Below, in pieces: positions 53,386 to 64,000 of a DNA stretch of 64,000 nucleotides. The DNA is from Limimonas halophila (GTDB taxonomy: Bacteria > Pseudomonadota > Alphaproteobacteria > Kiloniellales > Rhodovibrionaceae): assembly GCF_900100655.1 (NCBI RefSeq), contig NZ_FNCE01000002.1:372001-436000 (forward strand), in the 5' to 3' direction. The position numbers and the translations under genes are program-made. How positions within the stretch are numbered: position 1 is the stretch's first letter; each line of letters opens with the position of its first letter. The notes under the pieces are model-generated. The model was given only the letters and a program-made list of their open reading frames with translations. It was not told the origin of the DNA and did not search any database.

Positions 53386-53961
53386 CTATTGGACGCTCTT
53401 CGCCGATCCGGCGGCGGTCCCCGTGGCGCCGTCGGCGGTGGTCGCCGCTTCCTCGCCCGGACCGCTGCCGCTATCGCCGTTCGCGCTCCGGCTTCCTTGA
53501 GACGCGCCACCCGACCGCTTGCCGGCCTTGGGGCGCGCAGCGGCGCTGTCGCCGGCACTGGCGGCGGCCGGCTGCTGCTGGCTGGTATCCCGGCGCCGAC
53601 AGTGACCGTCGAGATACGCCCCCGCCTCAATCGCCAGGCTCTCGTGGACGATGTCGCCGTGAATGCGGGCGGTCGCCGCCAGCGTAACCGAGCTGGCCTG
53701 GATTTCGCCGGACACGCTGCCGTGAACCTGAACCGTCCGCGCCCGGATCGTGCCTTCGATCGCGCCGTGTTCGCCGATCGTCAGGTTGGCGGCTTCGACA
53801 TCGCCGTCGACGCGGCCGTCCACCTGGATGTCCCCGGAACTCGTCAGGTTGCCGGTAACGGCCATGTCCGGGCTGATGATCGAAGGGACGTCGCTGGCTT
53901 TGCGGCTGGAGCGCTCGGCCGGAGCCGGCTCGTGTGCCGCGGGCTTACCCTTTGAAAACAT
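53386..53961 (-). CDS. Bactofilin (polymer-forming cytoskeletal protein)
   Basis: Bactofilins polymerise into filaments that localise cell-wall enzymes. The 191-residue protein has the central beta-helix at about 25-120, with repeated G-x-V/I units (VTGNLTSSGDIQVDGRVDGDVEAANLTIGEHG, GTIRARTVQVHGSVSGEIQASSV). The N-terminal tail is short and the C-terminal tail (about 125-191) is Ala/Gly/Ser-rich. The gene overlaps the upstream M23 peptidase by 17 bases; the same pairing (LmdC-type peptidase and bactofilin) directs curvature or stalk growth elsewhere. Confidence 0.93.
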   Translation of the reverse strand: MFSKGKPAAHEPAPAERSSRKASDVPSIISPDMAVTGNLTSSGDIQVDGRVDGDVEAANLTIGEHGAIEGTIRARTVQVHGSVSGEIQASSVTLAATARIHGDIVHESLAIEAGAYLDGHCRRRDTSQQQPAAASAGDSAAARPKAGKRSGGASQGSRSANGDSGSGPGEEAATTADGATGTAAGSAKSVQ

Positions 53962-55585
53962 GCTTCCCCGCCTTCAGGAACTTCATCGGGTCCGCCGGAT
54001 CGCCGTCCATCCGCACTTCGTAGTGAACGTGCGGCCCGGTGCTGCGGCCGGTGTTGCCCAGTTCGCCGACCTTTTCACGGTGGCCGACGCGCTCGCCTTG
54101 CTGCACGCGGATCTCCTTGAGATGGCCGTACACCGTGACCAGCCCCAGGCCGTGGTCAACCTTGACCATGCGGCCGTAGCCGGCACGGTGCCCGGCGAAC
54201 ACCACCTTGCCCGGCGCGGTCGCCTTCACGGCCGAGCCCGCATCCGCGGCCAAATCCAGGCCTTCGTGCATGGCCCACTCGTCGGTGTAGGGATCGCGGC
54301 GCTTTCCGAAGTAGCTGCTGATCCAGTACGACTCCACCGGCGCCGTCAGCGGCATCGAGCCCAGCGCTTCCTGCAATGCCAGCATGCGGCGCATCTTGCG
54401 GCTCAGCCGGCTGGCGTGCTTGGCGATCGGGTCGTTCACCGGTGCGTCGAGCTTGACCAGCGGACCGCCCTTGGCGCCGGCGTGCGCGGTTTTCACGCGG
54501 CGCACGAGCTTGTCCACGTCTACGCCCGTCATGGCCACGGTTTCGCGAACGCGCGTCAGCCCCGAGCCGGTGCGCTCGGCAAAGTGCTTGAACAGGCCGA
54601 GATCACGCTCGCGCAGCTTGGACAGCTCGCTTTCCAGGCTGGCCACGCGCTTGCGAAGCTTGTTGCGTGTGCTGGCGAGGGACCGCTTGTCCTGTTGCGC
54701 GTCGCGCAGCGCCTTCGCGACAGCGCTGACGCGCGCCATGAGGTTGCGGCCGTCGCCGGACGACAGCCCCAGGCGTCCCTCAAGCGCGCGCACGTTGTCC
54801 GCCAGCCGCGCGCGTTCGGCCAGGAGCGCCTGATGCCGCGTGCGGCTCGCGGTCAAGCGCGCCTCGACCGCCTTGAGTTCGTCGCGCAGCGCCGTAACCC
54901 GGTCGCGGGCCATGTCCAAGCGCGCCGTGAGCCGGTCGGCGTGCGCTTCCGCGTGGGCGCGCCCCGCCGCCTCCGCCTGCCGGTGCGCGCGCTGCGCGGT
55001 CAATTCCGTTCCCAGGTCCGCGCGAGCTTGCCGCGCTTCTTCCCGCTGGCGGGTGACCTTGGCAAGCGCCGCCTCGGCGTTGGCGAGTTGCCGACGCAGG
55101 CGGTCGCGCTCCGCGGCCAGTTCTTCGGCCCGCGCGTCGGCGCCGCGAACACCCGCCCGAACGCGGGCGATGCGTTGCGTCAGCTTGCGGTTGGCGGCGG
55201 CAAGGTCCGTCAGGTTGTCGCGCACGGCGGCGACCGGGCCACCGTCGGGCTGCCCGTCCTGCGTCGTTTCGATGTCGGCGTTGGCCACGATGTCGTCGGC
55301 GGTGTCGCGCAAACCCGCGATACGGCCCTGAAGGTCGCTGTATTGGGCGCGCAGGCTCGCAATCTCCGCCTGGCGGCTTTCCAGCGCCTCGTGCTGCCAG
55401 GCCATCCCCCCGAGGGCCGCAACAAGCGTCAGGGCGCACGCACACACCGACCCCGCGGCGATCTTCTGGGCGCGCGCGCTGATGTGGAGGCTGCGGATGC
55501 CGGCGTTGTCGCGGAGCAGCAGGGTGCGATCGCGAAATGTCCTGTCCAGCCGGCTTCGGATCGCTCCGCCTGAAATCCGCACCAT
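53945..55585 (-). CDS. Membrane-anchored M23 (LytM) peptidase with long coiled coil
   Basis: The 546-residue protein has a cytoplasmic basic start, one membrane helix at about 40-60 (IAAGSVCACALTLVAALGGMAW), and a long coiled coil (about 65-330; repeated heptads of Ala, Glu, Arg, Leu). The C-terminal LytM domain carries the zinc ligands MHEGLDLAAD and GPHVHYEVRMDGDP. It would cut peptidoglycan cross-bridges or regulate another hydrolase. The bactofilin gene overlaps its end, which suggests that the filament positions this enzyme. Confidence 0.93.
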   Translation of the reverse strand: MVRISGGAIRSRLDRTFRDRTLLLRDNAGIRSLHISARAQKIAAGSVCACALTLVAALGGMAWQHEALESRQAEIASLRAQYSDLQGRIAGLRDTADDIVANADIETTQDGQPDGGPVAAVRDNLTDLAAANRKLTQRIARVRAGVRGADARAEELAAERDRLRRQLANAEAALAKVTRQREEARQARADLGTELTAQRAHRQAEAAGRAHAEAHADRLTARLDMARDRVTALRDELKAVEARLTASRTRHQALLAERARLADNVRALEGRLGLSSGDGRNLMARVSAVAKALRDAQQDKRSLASTRNKLRKRVASLESELSKLRERDLGLFKHFAERTGSGLTRVRETVAMTGVDVDKLVRRVKTAHAGAKGGPLVKLDAPVNDPIAKHASRLSRKMRRMLALQEALGSMPLTAPVESYWISSYFGKRRDPYTDEWAMHEGLDLAADAGSAVKATAPGKVVFAGHRAGYGRMVKVDHGLGLVTVYGHLKEIRVQQGERVGHREKVGELGNTGRSTGPHVHYEVRMDGDPADPMKFLKAGKHVFKG

Positions 55586-55755
55586 CACCGGCCCCCCGAT
55601 CCGTTGAACACGCGGCACGCCGCCGCCGGATGGTCCGCCGAGCACGCCGCACGGCAAGACAGCGGCGCGTCGATCAACGGGTAGGAAGGCTACCAGCGCC
55701 CTTATGGCAGTTCAAGCTAAACGGATTCGGTAGGGTTACCCAACAGGATAGCAAT

Positions 55756-55789
55756 AAAAAAGACTGACCAGCCCAACGGCCGGTCAGTC
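55756..55789 (-). terminator. Rho-independent terminator of cysD-cysNC
   Basis: GACTGACC (55762-55769) pairs with GGTCAGTC (55782-55789). On the minus strand the stem is followed by TTTTTTATTGC. It starts 17 bases after the cysNC stop, a textbook terminator. Confidence 0.88.
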
Positions 55790-55805
55790 TCATTTGATCA
55801 CACCT

Positions 55806-57716
55806 TTAAACGACTTCGACGCGCTTTGACGGATGAAGCGAGAACTTGCTCTCGACGTAGTCCAGCACCTGCTGCGTGCACGCCTCGACAGCCTCGCCCG
55901 TGGTATCGACAACCAACTCCGGATCGACCGGATGCTCGTAGGGCGCGTGGATTCCCGTGAAATCCTGGATCTCGCCGGCCCGGGCGCGGCGGTACAACCC
56001 CTTGGGATCGCGCTTCTCGCAGGTTTCGAGATCGGCGTGGACGTAGATCTCGTGGAATTGGCCACGGCCCGCCGCCCGGGCGCGCTCGCGGTCGGCCCGG
56101 TAGGGCGAGATGAAGGAGGTGATGACGATGAAGCCGGCATCCGCGAAGAGCGCCGCGGCCTCGCCCACCCGGCGGATGTTTTCCGCGCGGTCGTCGGGCG
56201 AGAAGCCAAGGTTCGCGTTCAGCCCGCGGCGCACGTTGTCGCCATCCAGCACATAGACCTGATAGCCCTTGCGGAAGAGGTGGTTCTCCACCTCCATCGC
56301 CAGCGTGGACTTGCCCGCGCCGGACAGCCCGGTGAACCAGAGCACGCCGCCGATGTGGCCGTTGCGCTCGTGCCGGGCCTCAGCGGGCACGCGGTGCTCG
56401 ACGCTGTAGACGTTGGTGGACTTCACCTGCAGCGCCCGGCGCTGGTCAGGGTAGCCCTCCATGGAGAGCACGCCGCCGGCGACCGCGTCGTAGCCGTCGA
56501 TGAGGACGAAGCGGCCCGTACGCATGATGTCGTGGAACTCGTCCACGGCCAGCACCTGTTTGCTGCGCAGGACCACCTCGGCGATCTGGTTGCGCCCGAC
56601 CTGCTCGGCGGGCCTGGATGCCAGGGTGTCGGTGTCGATGACGCTGTCGATCGCCTGCACCGTCACGCGGGCCTCGCGCGTGGCCAGCTTCATCTTCAGC
56701 GTCTTGCCGGCTTCCAGCGGCTCGTGGCCGAACCAGAAGATGCGCCCCTTGAAGACGTTGGTGAGCTTGGGCGCATTGTCCTCGTGGCTGGCGATCTCGC
56801 CGCGCTCCAGGAAGAGCTGCTCGTCCAGCGTGATGGACACGGACTCGCCGGCGCGCGCCTCCACCGGGTTTGGATCGCGGTTGAACGCCTCGATCGAGCG
56901 CACGCGCACCGTCTTGTTCGACGGCGAGAACAGCAGGGTGTCGCCCTGGCGCAGGATGCCGGATTCGATCCGCCCGGCGATCAGACGGCGGTCGTCGAAC
57001 TTGTAGACGTCCTGCACGGGGAAGCGCAGCGGCTGCTCCGTGGGGATGGTCAGGACGTGGAAACTGTCCAGCGCGTCCAGCACCGTCTTGCCGTCGTACC
57101 ACGGCGTGCGCTCGGAGCGCGTGGCCATGTTGTCGCCGTCGCGCGCCGAGATCGGCACGATGTAGGTGGGATCGACGCCGATGCTGTTGAGGTAGTGCGT
57201 GACCTCCTGGGAGACCTCGGCGAAGCGCTGCTCGTCGAAGTCCACCAGATCCATCTTGTTCACGGCCACGGCGACCTGCTTGATGCCCAGGATGTGCAGC
57301 AGGTAGCCGTGCCGGCGCGTCTGCTCCTGCACGCCCTCGCGCGCGTCGACCACGAGCACCGCCGCGTCCGCGTTCGCCGCGCCGGTGACCATGTTCTTCA
57401 GGAACTCTTTGTGGCCCGGCGCGTCGATGATCGTGTAGTCGCGCTGCTCCGTCCTGAACTGGATCTGCGTCGTGTCGATCGTGACCGCCTGATCGCGCTC
57501 GGCCTGGAAGGCGTCCAGCAGGAAGGACCACTCGAGCGGCATGCCGCGCCGCTCGCTCATGGCCTTCAGCTCCTCGAACTTGCCGTCCGGAAGGCTGTCC
57601 GTGTCGTAGAGCAGCCGGCCGATCAGCGACGACTTCCCGTGATCGACGTGGCCCACGAAAACCAGTTTCGCCAATTCGCGGGCCTGCCAGGGCGCGTTGG
57701 GCTGCGCGATCGCCAT
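55806..57716 (-). CDS. cysNC: Fused sulfate adenylyltransferase subunit 1/APS kinase (CysNC)
   Basis: The protein activates sulfate in two steps: the GTPase half (CysN) drives ATP sulfurylase, and the C-terminal half phosphorylates APS to PAPS. In 636 residues the N-terminal G domain has [30 protein letters not shown] and NKMDLVD. The APS kinase (from about residue 455) has the P-loop [34 protein letters not shown] and [14 protein letters not shown]. It starts 13 bases after cysD. No cysH or assimilatory reductase genes are adjacent, so PAPS may also serve sulfotransferases. Confidence 0.95.
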   Translation of the reverse strand: MAIAQPNAPWQARELAKLVFVGHVDHGKSSLIGRLLYDTDSLPDGKFEELKAMSERRGMPLEWSFLLDAFQAERDQAVTIDTTQIQFRTEQRDYTIIDAPGHKEFLKNMVTGAANADAAVLVVDAREGVQEQTRRHGYLLHILGIKQVAVAVNKMDLVDFDEQRFAEVSQEVTHYLNSIGVDPTYIVPISARDGDNMATRSERTPWYDGKTVLDALDSFHVLTIPTEQPLRFPVQDVYKFDDRRLIAGRIESGILRQGDTLLFSPSNKTVRVRSIEAFNRDPNPVEARAGESVSITLDEQLFLERGEIASHEDNAPKLTNVFKGRIFWFGHEPLEAGKTLKMKLATREARVTVQAIDSVIDTDTLASRPAEQVGRNQIAEVVLRSKQVLAVDEFHDIMRTGRFVLIDGYDAVAGGVLSMEGYPDQRRALQVKSTNVYSVEHRVPAEARHERNGHIGGVLWFTGLSGAGKSTLAMEVENHLFRKGYQVYVLDGDNVRRGLNANLGFSPDDRAENIRRVGEAAALFADAGFIVITSFISPYRADRERARAAGRGQFHEIYVHADLETCEKRDPKGLYRRARAGEIQDFTGIHAPYEHPVDPELVVDTTGEAVEACTQQVLDYVESKFSLHPSKRVEVV

Positions 57717-57729
57717 CGTGGCGGCCTCC

Positions 57730-58524
57730 TTACATATATCCGGCGGAGCGCAGACGCTCGAAAGCGTCTTCGCTTTCGTGATCCATGGCGCGGCCGGCGC
57801 GCTCGGGCGCCTTCGTCGTCTCCAGCTCGGCGATGATCTCCTCGATCGAGCTGGCGTCCGACTGGACCGGGTGCGTGATGTCGTGGTCGCCCAGCGAGCG
57901 GTAGCGCCAGCCGTCCTTGGCGAAGTAGAGCGGCACCACCGGGATGTTCTCGCGCTGGACGTAGCGCCAGATGTCCACTTCCGTCCAGTTCATCAGGGGG
58001 TGGATGCGCACGTGCGACTCGGGCGGGAAGTCCGTCTTGAACTGATCCCAGAACTCCAGGGGCTGGTCGCGGAAGTCCCACTGCATGTTCTCGTCGCGCG
58101 GCGAGAAGACGCGCTCTTTCGCGCGCGTGGCCTGCTCGTCGCGGCGGATGCCGGCGATGATGCCGCGGTAGCCGTACTCACGGATCAGGCGCTTCAAGCC
58201 CTCCGTCTTCCGCGCGGCCGAGCGCGCGGCGTGCGGGAGCGTCGGGTCGACCTCCTCGATCGGCGGGCACGTGTAGACCTGAAGGTTCAGGCCCCATTCC
58301 TTCGAATAGCCGTCGCGGAACTCGTACATGGCCTGGAACTTCTTTTCGGTGTCCACGTGGATCACCGGGAAGGGAACGTGGCCGCCGAACGCCTTCTTGC
58401 ACAGCCAGACCATGACGTTGGAGTCCTTCCCCAACGACCACAGCATGCCGAGGGGTGAAATGTTCGCGTACGCCTCGCGCAGGATATACACGGACTGCGC
58501 CTCGAGCTGATCCAGCCGCTGCAT
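57730..58524 (-). CDS. cysD: Sulfate adenylyltransferase subunit 2 (CysD)
   Basis: CysD forms APS from sulfate and ATP in complex with CysN. The 264-residue PAPS-reductase-fold protein has the PP-loop [28 protein letters not shown] and the C-terminal [40 protein letters not shown]. The loop differs slightly from the common SIGKDSSVMLHL form. The ATG at 58524 fits the family start ([18 protein letters not shown]). cysNC follows 13 bases downstream. Confidence 0.94.
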   Translation of the reverse strand: MQRLDQLEAQSVYILREAYANISPLGMLWSLGKDSNVMVWLCKKAFGGHVPFPVIHVDTEKKFQAMYEFRDGYSKEWGLNLQVYTCPPIEEVDPTLPHAARSAARKTEGLKRLIREYGYRGIIAGIRRDEQATRAKERVFSPRDENMQWDFRDQPLEFWDQFKTDFPPESHVRIHPLMNWTEVDIWRYVQRENIPVVPLYFAKDGWRYRSLGDHDITHPVQSDASSIEEIIAELETTKAPERAGRAMDHESEDAFERLRSAGYM

Positions 58525-58588
58525 GGTCAATTTTACACCCCTTCGGCGTCGTTTTTCTGAACAACCCGGTTCTTTACTGTGGAACCCG

Positions 58589-58617
58589 CATATACGGATG
58601 ATATCGAGGTTAAGCAA
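58589..58617 (-). promoter_or_regulatory. Possible housekeeping promoter of cysD-cysNC
   Basis: On the minus strand TTGCTT (58617-58612) and TATATG (58594-58589) are 17 bases apart, about 65 bases before the cysD ATG, in a locally AT-richer stretch. The match is moderate and unsupported by other data. Confidence 0.3.
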
Positions 58618-58668
58618 GCCTTTCTTGACAAGCCGTGAAGACGGCGCACCGGTTGCCCCGGGTCCGGT

Positions 58669-60104
<1,436 letters not shown>

Positions 60105-60320
60105 TCAGCCTCCCGCGAAGGGCTTGACGATTTCCACCTGCCCGCCCGCCGGCACGTGCGTGGTCGCCCAGTCACGACGCGGCACCACCGCGCCGTCGAC
60201 GGCCACGGCCAGCCCGCGGCGCTCGGGGTCCAGCCCTTCGTGCTCCACGATCTCGCGCACGGCTCGCTCGGCGAGATCACGCGCCTCGCCGTTGACCGTG
60301 ATGCTGCTGCTCGCGCTCAT
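60105..60320 (-). CDS. thiS: Sulfur-carrier protein ThiS
   Basis: ThiS is a ubiquitin-like protein whose C-terminal Gly-Gly is adenylated and thiocarboxylated to supply thiazole sulfur. The 71-residue sequence starts ITVNGEARDL after a short Ser-rich leader and ends in VEIVKPFAGG, the required tail. Its ATG overlaps the thiO stop (ATGA). Confidence 0.95.
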   Translation of the reverse strand: MSASSSITVNGEARDLAERAVREIVEHEGLDPERRGLAVAVDGAVVPRRDWATTHVPAGGQVEIVKPFAGG

Positions 60321-61492
60321 GTTGCCTCCATCGCAGCCGGCCGGCCGCGCGTAAAGCGCTCGGGCCCGAAGGGCGCCAGCTCGGGCACGCGCTCGCCGCT
60401 CAGGATCTCGGCGGCCACCGCCTGCGCCGTCAGCGGCGCCAGCAGGATGCCGTTGCGGTGGTGCCCCGTGGCGAGCCACAGGCCGTCGACGCTGGACCGC
60501 CCCAGGATCGGTGCGTCGTCGCGGCTGGTGGGGCGGAAGCCGACCCAGGTTTCCTGCACCGGCAGATCCTCGATCGCCGGCACCGCGCGCCAGGCGGCCT
60601 GCAGGATGGCGTACAGCCCGCCGGCCGTGATCGTGGTGTCGAAGCCGTTTTCCTCCACCGTGCCGCCGATCACCAGGGTGCCGTCCCGCCGCGGCACGAG
60701 GTAGACCGTGGGCGCCCAGAGCACGTGGCGGAGCAGCGGCGCCTCGGGATCCATGCGCAGGCTGAGCATCTGCCCCTTCACCGGGCGCACCGGCGGGCGC
60801 GCGGCCTCGGGCACGCCCGCGACGCCGTGGCTCCACGCCCCGGCGGCGAGCACCACGGCGTCCGCCGACACGGTTTCGCCGCCCACGCGGACGCCGGTGG
60901 CCCGGCCGCCCTCGGTGACGACCGCCTCGACCGGCGTGTTGGCATGCACGCACGCGCCGGCGGCTTCGGCGGCCTTGCGCAGCCCCCGCGTCAGGGCGCG
61001 GTTGTTGACCTGGTGGTCGTCGTGGCTGGCAACCCCGCCCTGGACGTGGCGCGTCAGGTGCGGCTCGCGCTCGCGAAGCTGCGGCCCAGTCAGCCAATCC
61101 AGGGGGATGCCCTGCTCGCGCTGGTACTGGTAATTCCAGCGCACGCGCTCGGCCTCGTCGCGCGTGATCGCCGCGATCAGCAGGCCGTCGGTGCGGTATT
61201 CGGGATCGATGCCGCTGGCCGCGCGCACCGCCTCGGCGAAGTCGGGCCACAGGCGCTGGCTCAGCCGGCCCAAGTTCGTCAGCGCTTCCTCGCCCGGCTC
61301 GGCTTCCGCGCCCGCGGCGAGCATCCCGGCCGCGGCCCAGGACGCGGCGGTGCCGGGCTCCCCGGCGTCGTAGACGTCCACACGGCACCCGGCCCGCGCC
61401 AGCGTCCAGGCAATGCCGAGTCCGTTCACCCCGCCGCCGATGACGGCGGTGTGCGGGCGGTGACGGATCGCGGTGGGAAAAGGGGTCTCCAC
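60317..61492 (-). CDS. thiO: Glycine oxidase ThiO
   Basis: ThiO oxidises glycine to iminoglycine for thiazole formation under oxygen. The 391-residue flavoprotein has the FAD motif VIGGGVNGLGIAWTLARAG, the ASWAAAGMLAAGAE segment typical of ThiO, and late motifs LVIGGTVEENGFDT and WLATGHHRNGILLAPLTA. The start is GTG 61492. It heads the thiOSGE operon; I see no TPP riboswitch in the 97 bases upstream. Confidence 0.93.
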   Translation of the reverse strand: METPFPTAIRHRPHTAVIGGGVNGLGIAWTLARAGCRVDVYDAGEPGTAASWAAAGMLAAGAEAEPGEEALTNLGRLSQRLWPDFAEAVRAASGIDPEYRTDGLLIAAITRDEAERVRWNYQYQREQGIPLDWLTGPQLREREPHLTRHVQGGVASHDDHQVNNRALTRGLRKAAEAAGACVHANTPVEAVVTEGGRATGVRVGGETVSADAVVLAAGAWSHGVAGVPEAARPPVRPVKGQMLSLRMDPEAPLLRHVLWAPTVYLVPRRDGTLVIGGTVEENGFDTTITAGGLYAILQAAWRAVPAIEDLPVQETWVGFRPTSRDDAPILGRSSVDGLWLATGHHRNGILLAPLTAQAVAAEILSGERVPELAPFGPERFTRGRPAAMEAT

Positions 61493-61589
61493 GGCCGGCT
61501 CCCTCGTCCGGCGGGCGCGCCCGGGCGCAACCCGCTTGCCGTGGACGATATGTGCCTTTTCGCGAGCCGGAACAAGTGGATCGGGTTGG

Positions 61590-62273
61590 TCAGGATTCGC
61601 GCAGGTGATGCGGTGCGCGCATCAAGGCGTCCGCCAACGCGCTAAGCGTGGCATGGGCCGTGCGGCTGTCGCGCGCCAAAGCCCGGAGCGCCAGCGGATG
61701 CAGCAGCGCGCGGGGAATACCCTGCCAGCGCACCCCGCCGTCGGGCCGCACCAGATCGAGCAACGCGGGCGGCACGGCCCGGTTCGCCGGATCGCTGACG
61801 GCGCGCAGCACGAGCCACGGCACCCCGGCCCGCTCGACCGCGCGGGCGACGATGTGGCTTTCCATGTCCACCGCCGCCGCGCCCGTGCGCTCGCCCAGGG
61901 CCAGCTTCGCCTGCGGGGTGGTCACGGCCGCGTCGGCGCCGGCGATATCGCCGCTCACCGGCGGCCGATCGCACGCCGCCGCCACGGCCGCGTGCCAGCG
62001 GGCATCGACCGGCCGGCGCGTCCCCTCGGGGTCGATGACGGCTTCCGGCAGGAGCGCGTCACCGGAGCGCAGCGCGCCGGACAAGGCGCCCGCAAGGCCG
62101 AAGCTGACCAGCAGATCGGGCGATTGCGCCAGCAGCTCGGCGGCCACCTCGCTCGTTCGCTGGGGATCGGCGCCGGCGGGGCGCACCGTCAGCTCGACGC
62201 CGCCCCTCTCCGCCGCAGCGCGCAGAACCGCCGCCTCCGACGCCAGCCCGGTGACGGCGGCGATGCGGCTCAC
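61590..62273 (-). CDS. hpnG: Hopanoid-associated nucleoside phosphorylase HpnG
   Basis: HpnG releases adenine from adenosylhopane in the making of C35 hopanoids. The 227-residue protein has the nucleosidase-fold start AAVTGLASEAAVLRAA, LLVSFGLAGALSGALRSGD, AAAVDMESHIVARAVERAGVPWLVLRAVSDPANRAVP (family signature), and a C-terminal helical part. The start GTG 62273 follows 7 bases after the shc stop with GTGAGG as ribosome site, so both are one operon. Confidence 0.9.
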   Translation of the reverse strand: MSRIAAVTGLASEAAVLRAAAERGGVELTVRPAGADPQRTSEVAAELLAQSPDLLVSFGLAGALSGALRSGDALLPEAVIDPEGTRRPVDARWHAAVAAACDRPPVSGDIAGADAAVTTPQAKLALGERTGAAAVDMESHIVARAVERAGVPWLVLRAVSDPANRAVPPALLDLVRPDGGVRWQGIPRALLHPLALRALARDSRTAHATLSALADALMRAPHHLRES

Positions 62274-62280
62274 GGCTGCC

Positions 62281-64000
62281 TCACACGCCAGTTCCGAGCG
62301 CGCGCGTGTTGCTGCGCATGAGCGTGCGGTAGCGCGCCAGCGCCCACAGCGGGAAGTAGGCGCTGTAGCCGTGGTACTTCAGGTAGAAGACGCGCGGGAA
62401 GCCGATGCCGGTCCAAAGCACCTCCTCCCAGTTCGGCCCCTGCATGGGCTGGCGCAGCAGGAAGCGCACGCCCTCGTGGACGGCTTCGCTCTCCACCTCC
62501 CCGGCGGCCATGAGGCCGAGCAGGGCCCACGCGGTCTGCGAGGGGGTGCTGTCCTTGGACTCGCCGCGGGCCTCGTCCCAGTAGGTGGCGCAGTCCTCGC
62601 CCCAGCCGCCGTCGGCGCGCTGCGAGGCCTTGAGGTAGGCGACGCCGTCGCGGATGGCCGGGTGGGAGGGCTCCAGCCCGGCGGCGGTGAGCGCGCTCAG
62701 CGCGGACCAGGTGCCGTAGACGTAGTTGACGCCCCAGCGCCCGTACCAGGAGCCGTCCTTTTCCTGCTCGTTGAGCAGGTACTGAATCGCCGCATCGACG
62801 GACGGGTGCCCGCGCTCGTGGCCGAGTTGCACCAGCATCCCCAGGCAGCGCGCGGAGACGTCGGCGGTCGGCGGGTCCAGCAGCGCGCCGTGGTCCGAGA
62901 ACGGGATGTGGTTGAGGTAGTGGTAGGTGTTGTCGACGTCGAAGGCGCCCCAGCCGCCGTTGCTGCTCTGCATGCCCTCGATCCAGGTGGTTGCGCGCCG
63001 GATGGGCTCGGCGTAGGCGTCCGGGTCCACGCGGTCGAGCAGCATGCCCACGACGGCCGTGTCGTCCACGTCCGGATAGTAGTCGTTGCGGTACTGGAAC
63101 GCCCAGCCGGAGGGCTCAAGGTCCGGCTTGCGCACGGCCCAGTCGCCCTTCACGTGGGTGATCTCGCGCTCGGCCAGCCAGTCGCAGGCCGCCTTCGCCG
63201 CCTCGTGCGCGCCGGGCTCGTTCGCCTCCATCATGGCGTGGGCGGTGAGCGCGGTGTCCCAGACCGGCGAGAGGCAGGGCTGGCAGTACATCTCCTCGCC
63301 GCGGTCGAGCAGCAGCTTTTCGATGCTCTGGCGCGCGGTGACGCGGTCCGGATGATCCTCCGGATAGCCGAGAGCCGAGAACGCCATGACCGCGTTCGCC
63401 ATGGCCGGGAAGATCGCGCCCAGGCCGTCCTCGCCGTTCAGGCGCGGGCGGATGAAGTCGACGGCGCGCTGCTCGGCCTTGCGCCGGATGGGGCGCGGCA
63501 TGGCGCGGTCGATGACCTTCACCAGCTTGTCGGCGGCGACGAAGATGTCCCCGATCGTGCTGCCCGTGGGGTTGTCGATGTAGTCGGTTTCCTGCTCCGG
63601 CGGCGTGGTGAAGAGCTCGCGGATATGCACGCCGCGCGGGTTCGCCGCCAGCGGCTTGCGCGCCATCAGGATCGCCAGCGGCATGATCACCGTGCGCGAC
63701 CAGTAGGACACCTTGTCGATGTGGAAGGGGAACCAGCGCGGCAGCAGCGCGATCTCCGCCGGCATCGTGGGCACGCCCCGCCACGGCACCTGCCCGAACA
63801 ACGCCAGCGTGATGCGCGTGAAGTTGTTCGCCTTGGCCGCGCCGCCCAGCGCCAGGACGTGCGCGCGCGCCCGGCGCATGTGGGGTGCCTCGGGATCGTC
63901 ACCGATGATCTTGAGGGCGTAATACGCCTTCACCGTCGCCGAGAGGTCGGTGAAGCCCGCCTGGAACAGCGGCCAGCCGCCGTCCGACTTCTGGATGCGG
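62281..64000 (-). CDS. shc: Squalene-hopene cyclase (5' end beyond the right edge)
   Basis: The enzyme cyclises squalene to hopene and diplopterol in the membrane. The frame is open to the window edge, giving 572 C-terminal residues. The catalytic DxDD is present in YYPDVDDTAVVGM, together with several QW repeats (QKSDGGWPLFQ at the edge, QSSNGGWGAFD, QEKDGSWYGRWGVNYVYGTW, QRADGGWGEDC). The C-terminus (GTGIGFPRVFYLKYHGYSAYFPLWALARYR) is typical. hpnG follows 7 bases downstream. Confidence 0.95.
   Translation of the reverse strand, partial: RIQKSDGGWPLFQAGFTDLSATVKAYYALKIIGDDPEAPHMRRARAHVLALGGAAKANNFTRITLALFGQVPWRGVPTMPAEIALLPRWFPFHIDKVSYWSRTVIMPLAILMARKPLAANPRGVHIRELFTTPPEQETDYIDNPTGSTIGDIFVAADKLVKVIDRAMPRPIRRKAEQRAVDFIRPRLNGEDGLGAIFPAMANAVMAFSALGYPEDHPDRVTARQSIEKLLLDRGEEMYCQPCLSPVWDTALTAHAMMEANEPGAHEAAKAACDWLAEREITHVKGDWAVRKPDLEPSGWAFQYRNDYYPDVDDTAVVGMLLDRVDPDAYAEPIRRATTWIEGMQSSNGGWGAFDVDNTYHYLNHIPFSDHGALLDPPTADVSARCLGMLVQLGHERGHPSVDAAIQYLLNEQEKDGSWYGRWGVNYVYGTWSALSALTAAGLEPSHPAIRDGVAYLKASQRADGGWGEDCATYWDEARGESKDSTPSQTAWALLGLMAAGEVESEAVHEGVRFLLRQPMQGPNWEEVLWTGIGFPRVFYLKYHGYSAYFPLWALARYRTLMRSNTRALGTGV

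Noticed and set aside
61493-61589. Possible TPP riboswitch before thiO
   Set aside because: The conserved CTGAGA and ACCTGA-type segments are absent in the 97-base gap on the minus strand.

Overview
The window is about 64 kb of very GC-rich DNA (roughly 70% G+C), densely packed with genes that often overlap by 1-8 bases. It looks like an alphaproteobacterial chromosome, probably a member of the Rhodospirillales or a relative. The evidence is the group IV sigma factor/ChrR pair beside an RpoH sigma factor, the rnc-era-lepB-acpS-pdxJ-rsh-rpoZ neighbourhood, the smpB-dapA pair, the hopanoid genes hpnG-shc, and the TRAP transporter. No rRNA, tRNA, CRISPR array, insertion sequence or prophage is visible. 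Both edges cut a gene: a P-loop NTPase on the left and squalene-hopene cyclase on the right.

Left part (1-10.2 kb): a predicted photo-oxidative stress regulon. rpoE-chrR and rpoH each carry a TGATCC-N18-TA... promoter of the ECF11 type, and a close variant precedes a divergent operon of FAD oxidoreductase, DUF1365, cyclopropane-synthase-like methyltransferase and DUF3833. A convergent operon holds an iron-sulfur photolyase, an SDR and a SnoaL-like protein. ChrR lacks both cysteines of its usual zinc site.

10.3-15.4 kb: a compact set of six genes (BchC-like dehydrogenase, PTPS-fold protein without the PTPS catalytic residues, GT4 glycosyltransferase, methyltransferase, RibD-C reductase, creatininase/ArfB-like amidohydrolase). 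It reads like an uncharacterised pathway for a glycosylated, methylated pterin- or pyrimidine-derived compound. It is the best candidate here for an undescribed system. A DksA-like gene and prfC follow.

17.6-24 kb: an iron island. Four 22-bp Fur-like boxes of one consensus precede a small membrane protein, a Cys-rich hypothetical protein, bfd-bfr, a PiuC-type hydroxylase, and a secreted protein with His-rich helices and Gly-Gly-Glu tails. A ThDP enzyme and a ChaN-like protein adjoin it.

24-33.5 kb: motB, a circularly permuted ATP-grasp/alpha-E pair, bpt, a three-gene TRAP transporter and a FolD homologue whose catalytic lysine is glutamine. A 72-bp tandem repeat that looks partly protein-coding lies between folD and parC.

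33.5-64 kb: mostly housekeeping on the minus strand: parC, recO, a GNAT enzyme, a chemoreceptor, a methyltransferase, era-rnc-lepB-acpS-pdxJ-DUF2062-rsh, rpoZ and folK. Plus-strand genes here are an NYN-domain protein, a uracil-DNA glycosylase, a lytic transglycosylase and a threonine dehydratase. The remaining minus-strand genes are smpB-dapA, an M23 peptidase with a bactofilin, cysD-cysNC for sulfate activation, thiOSGE for thiamine synthesis, and hpnG-shc for hopanoids.
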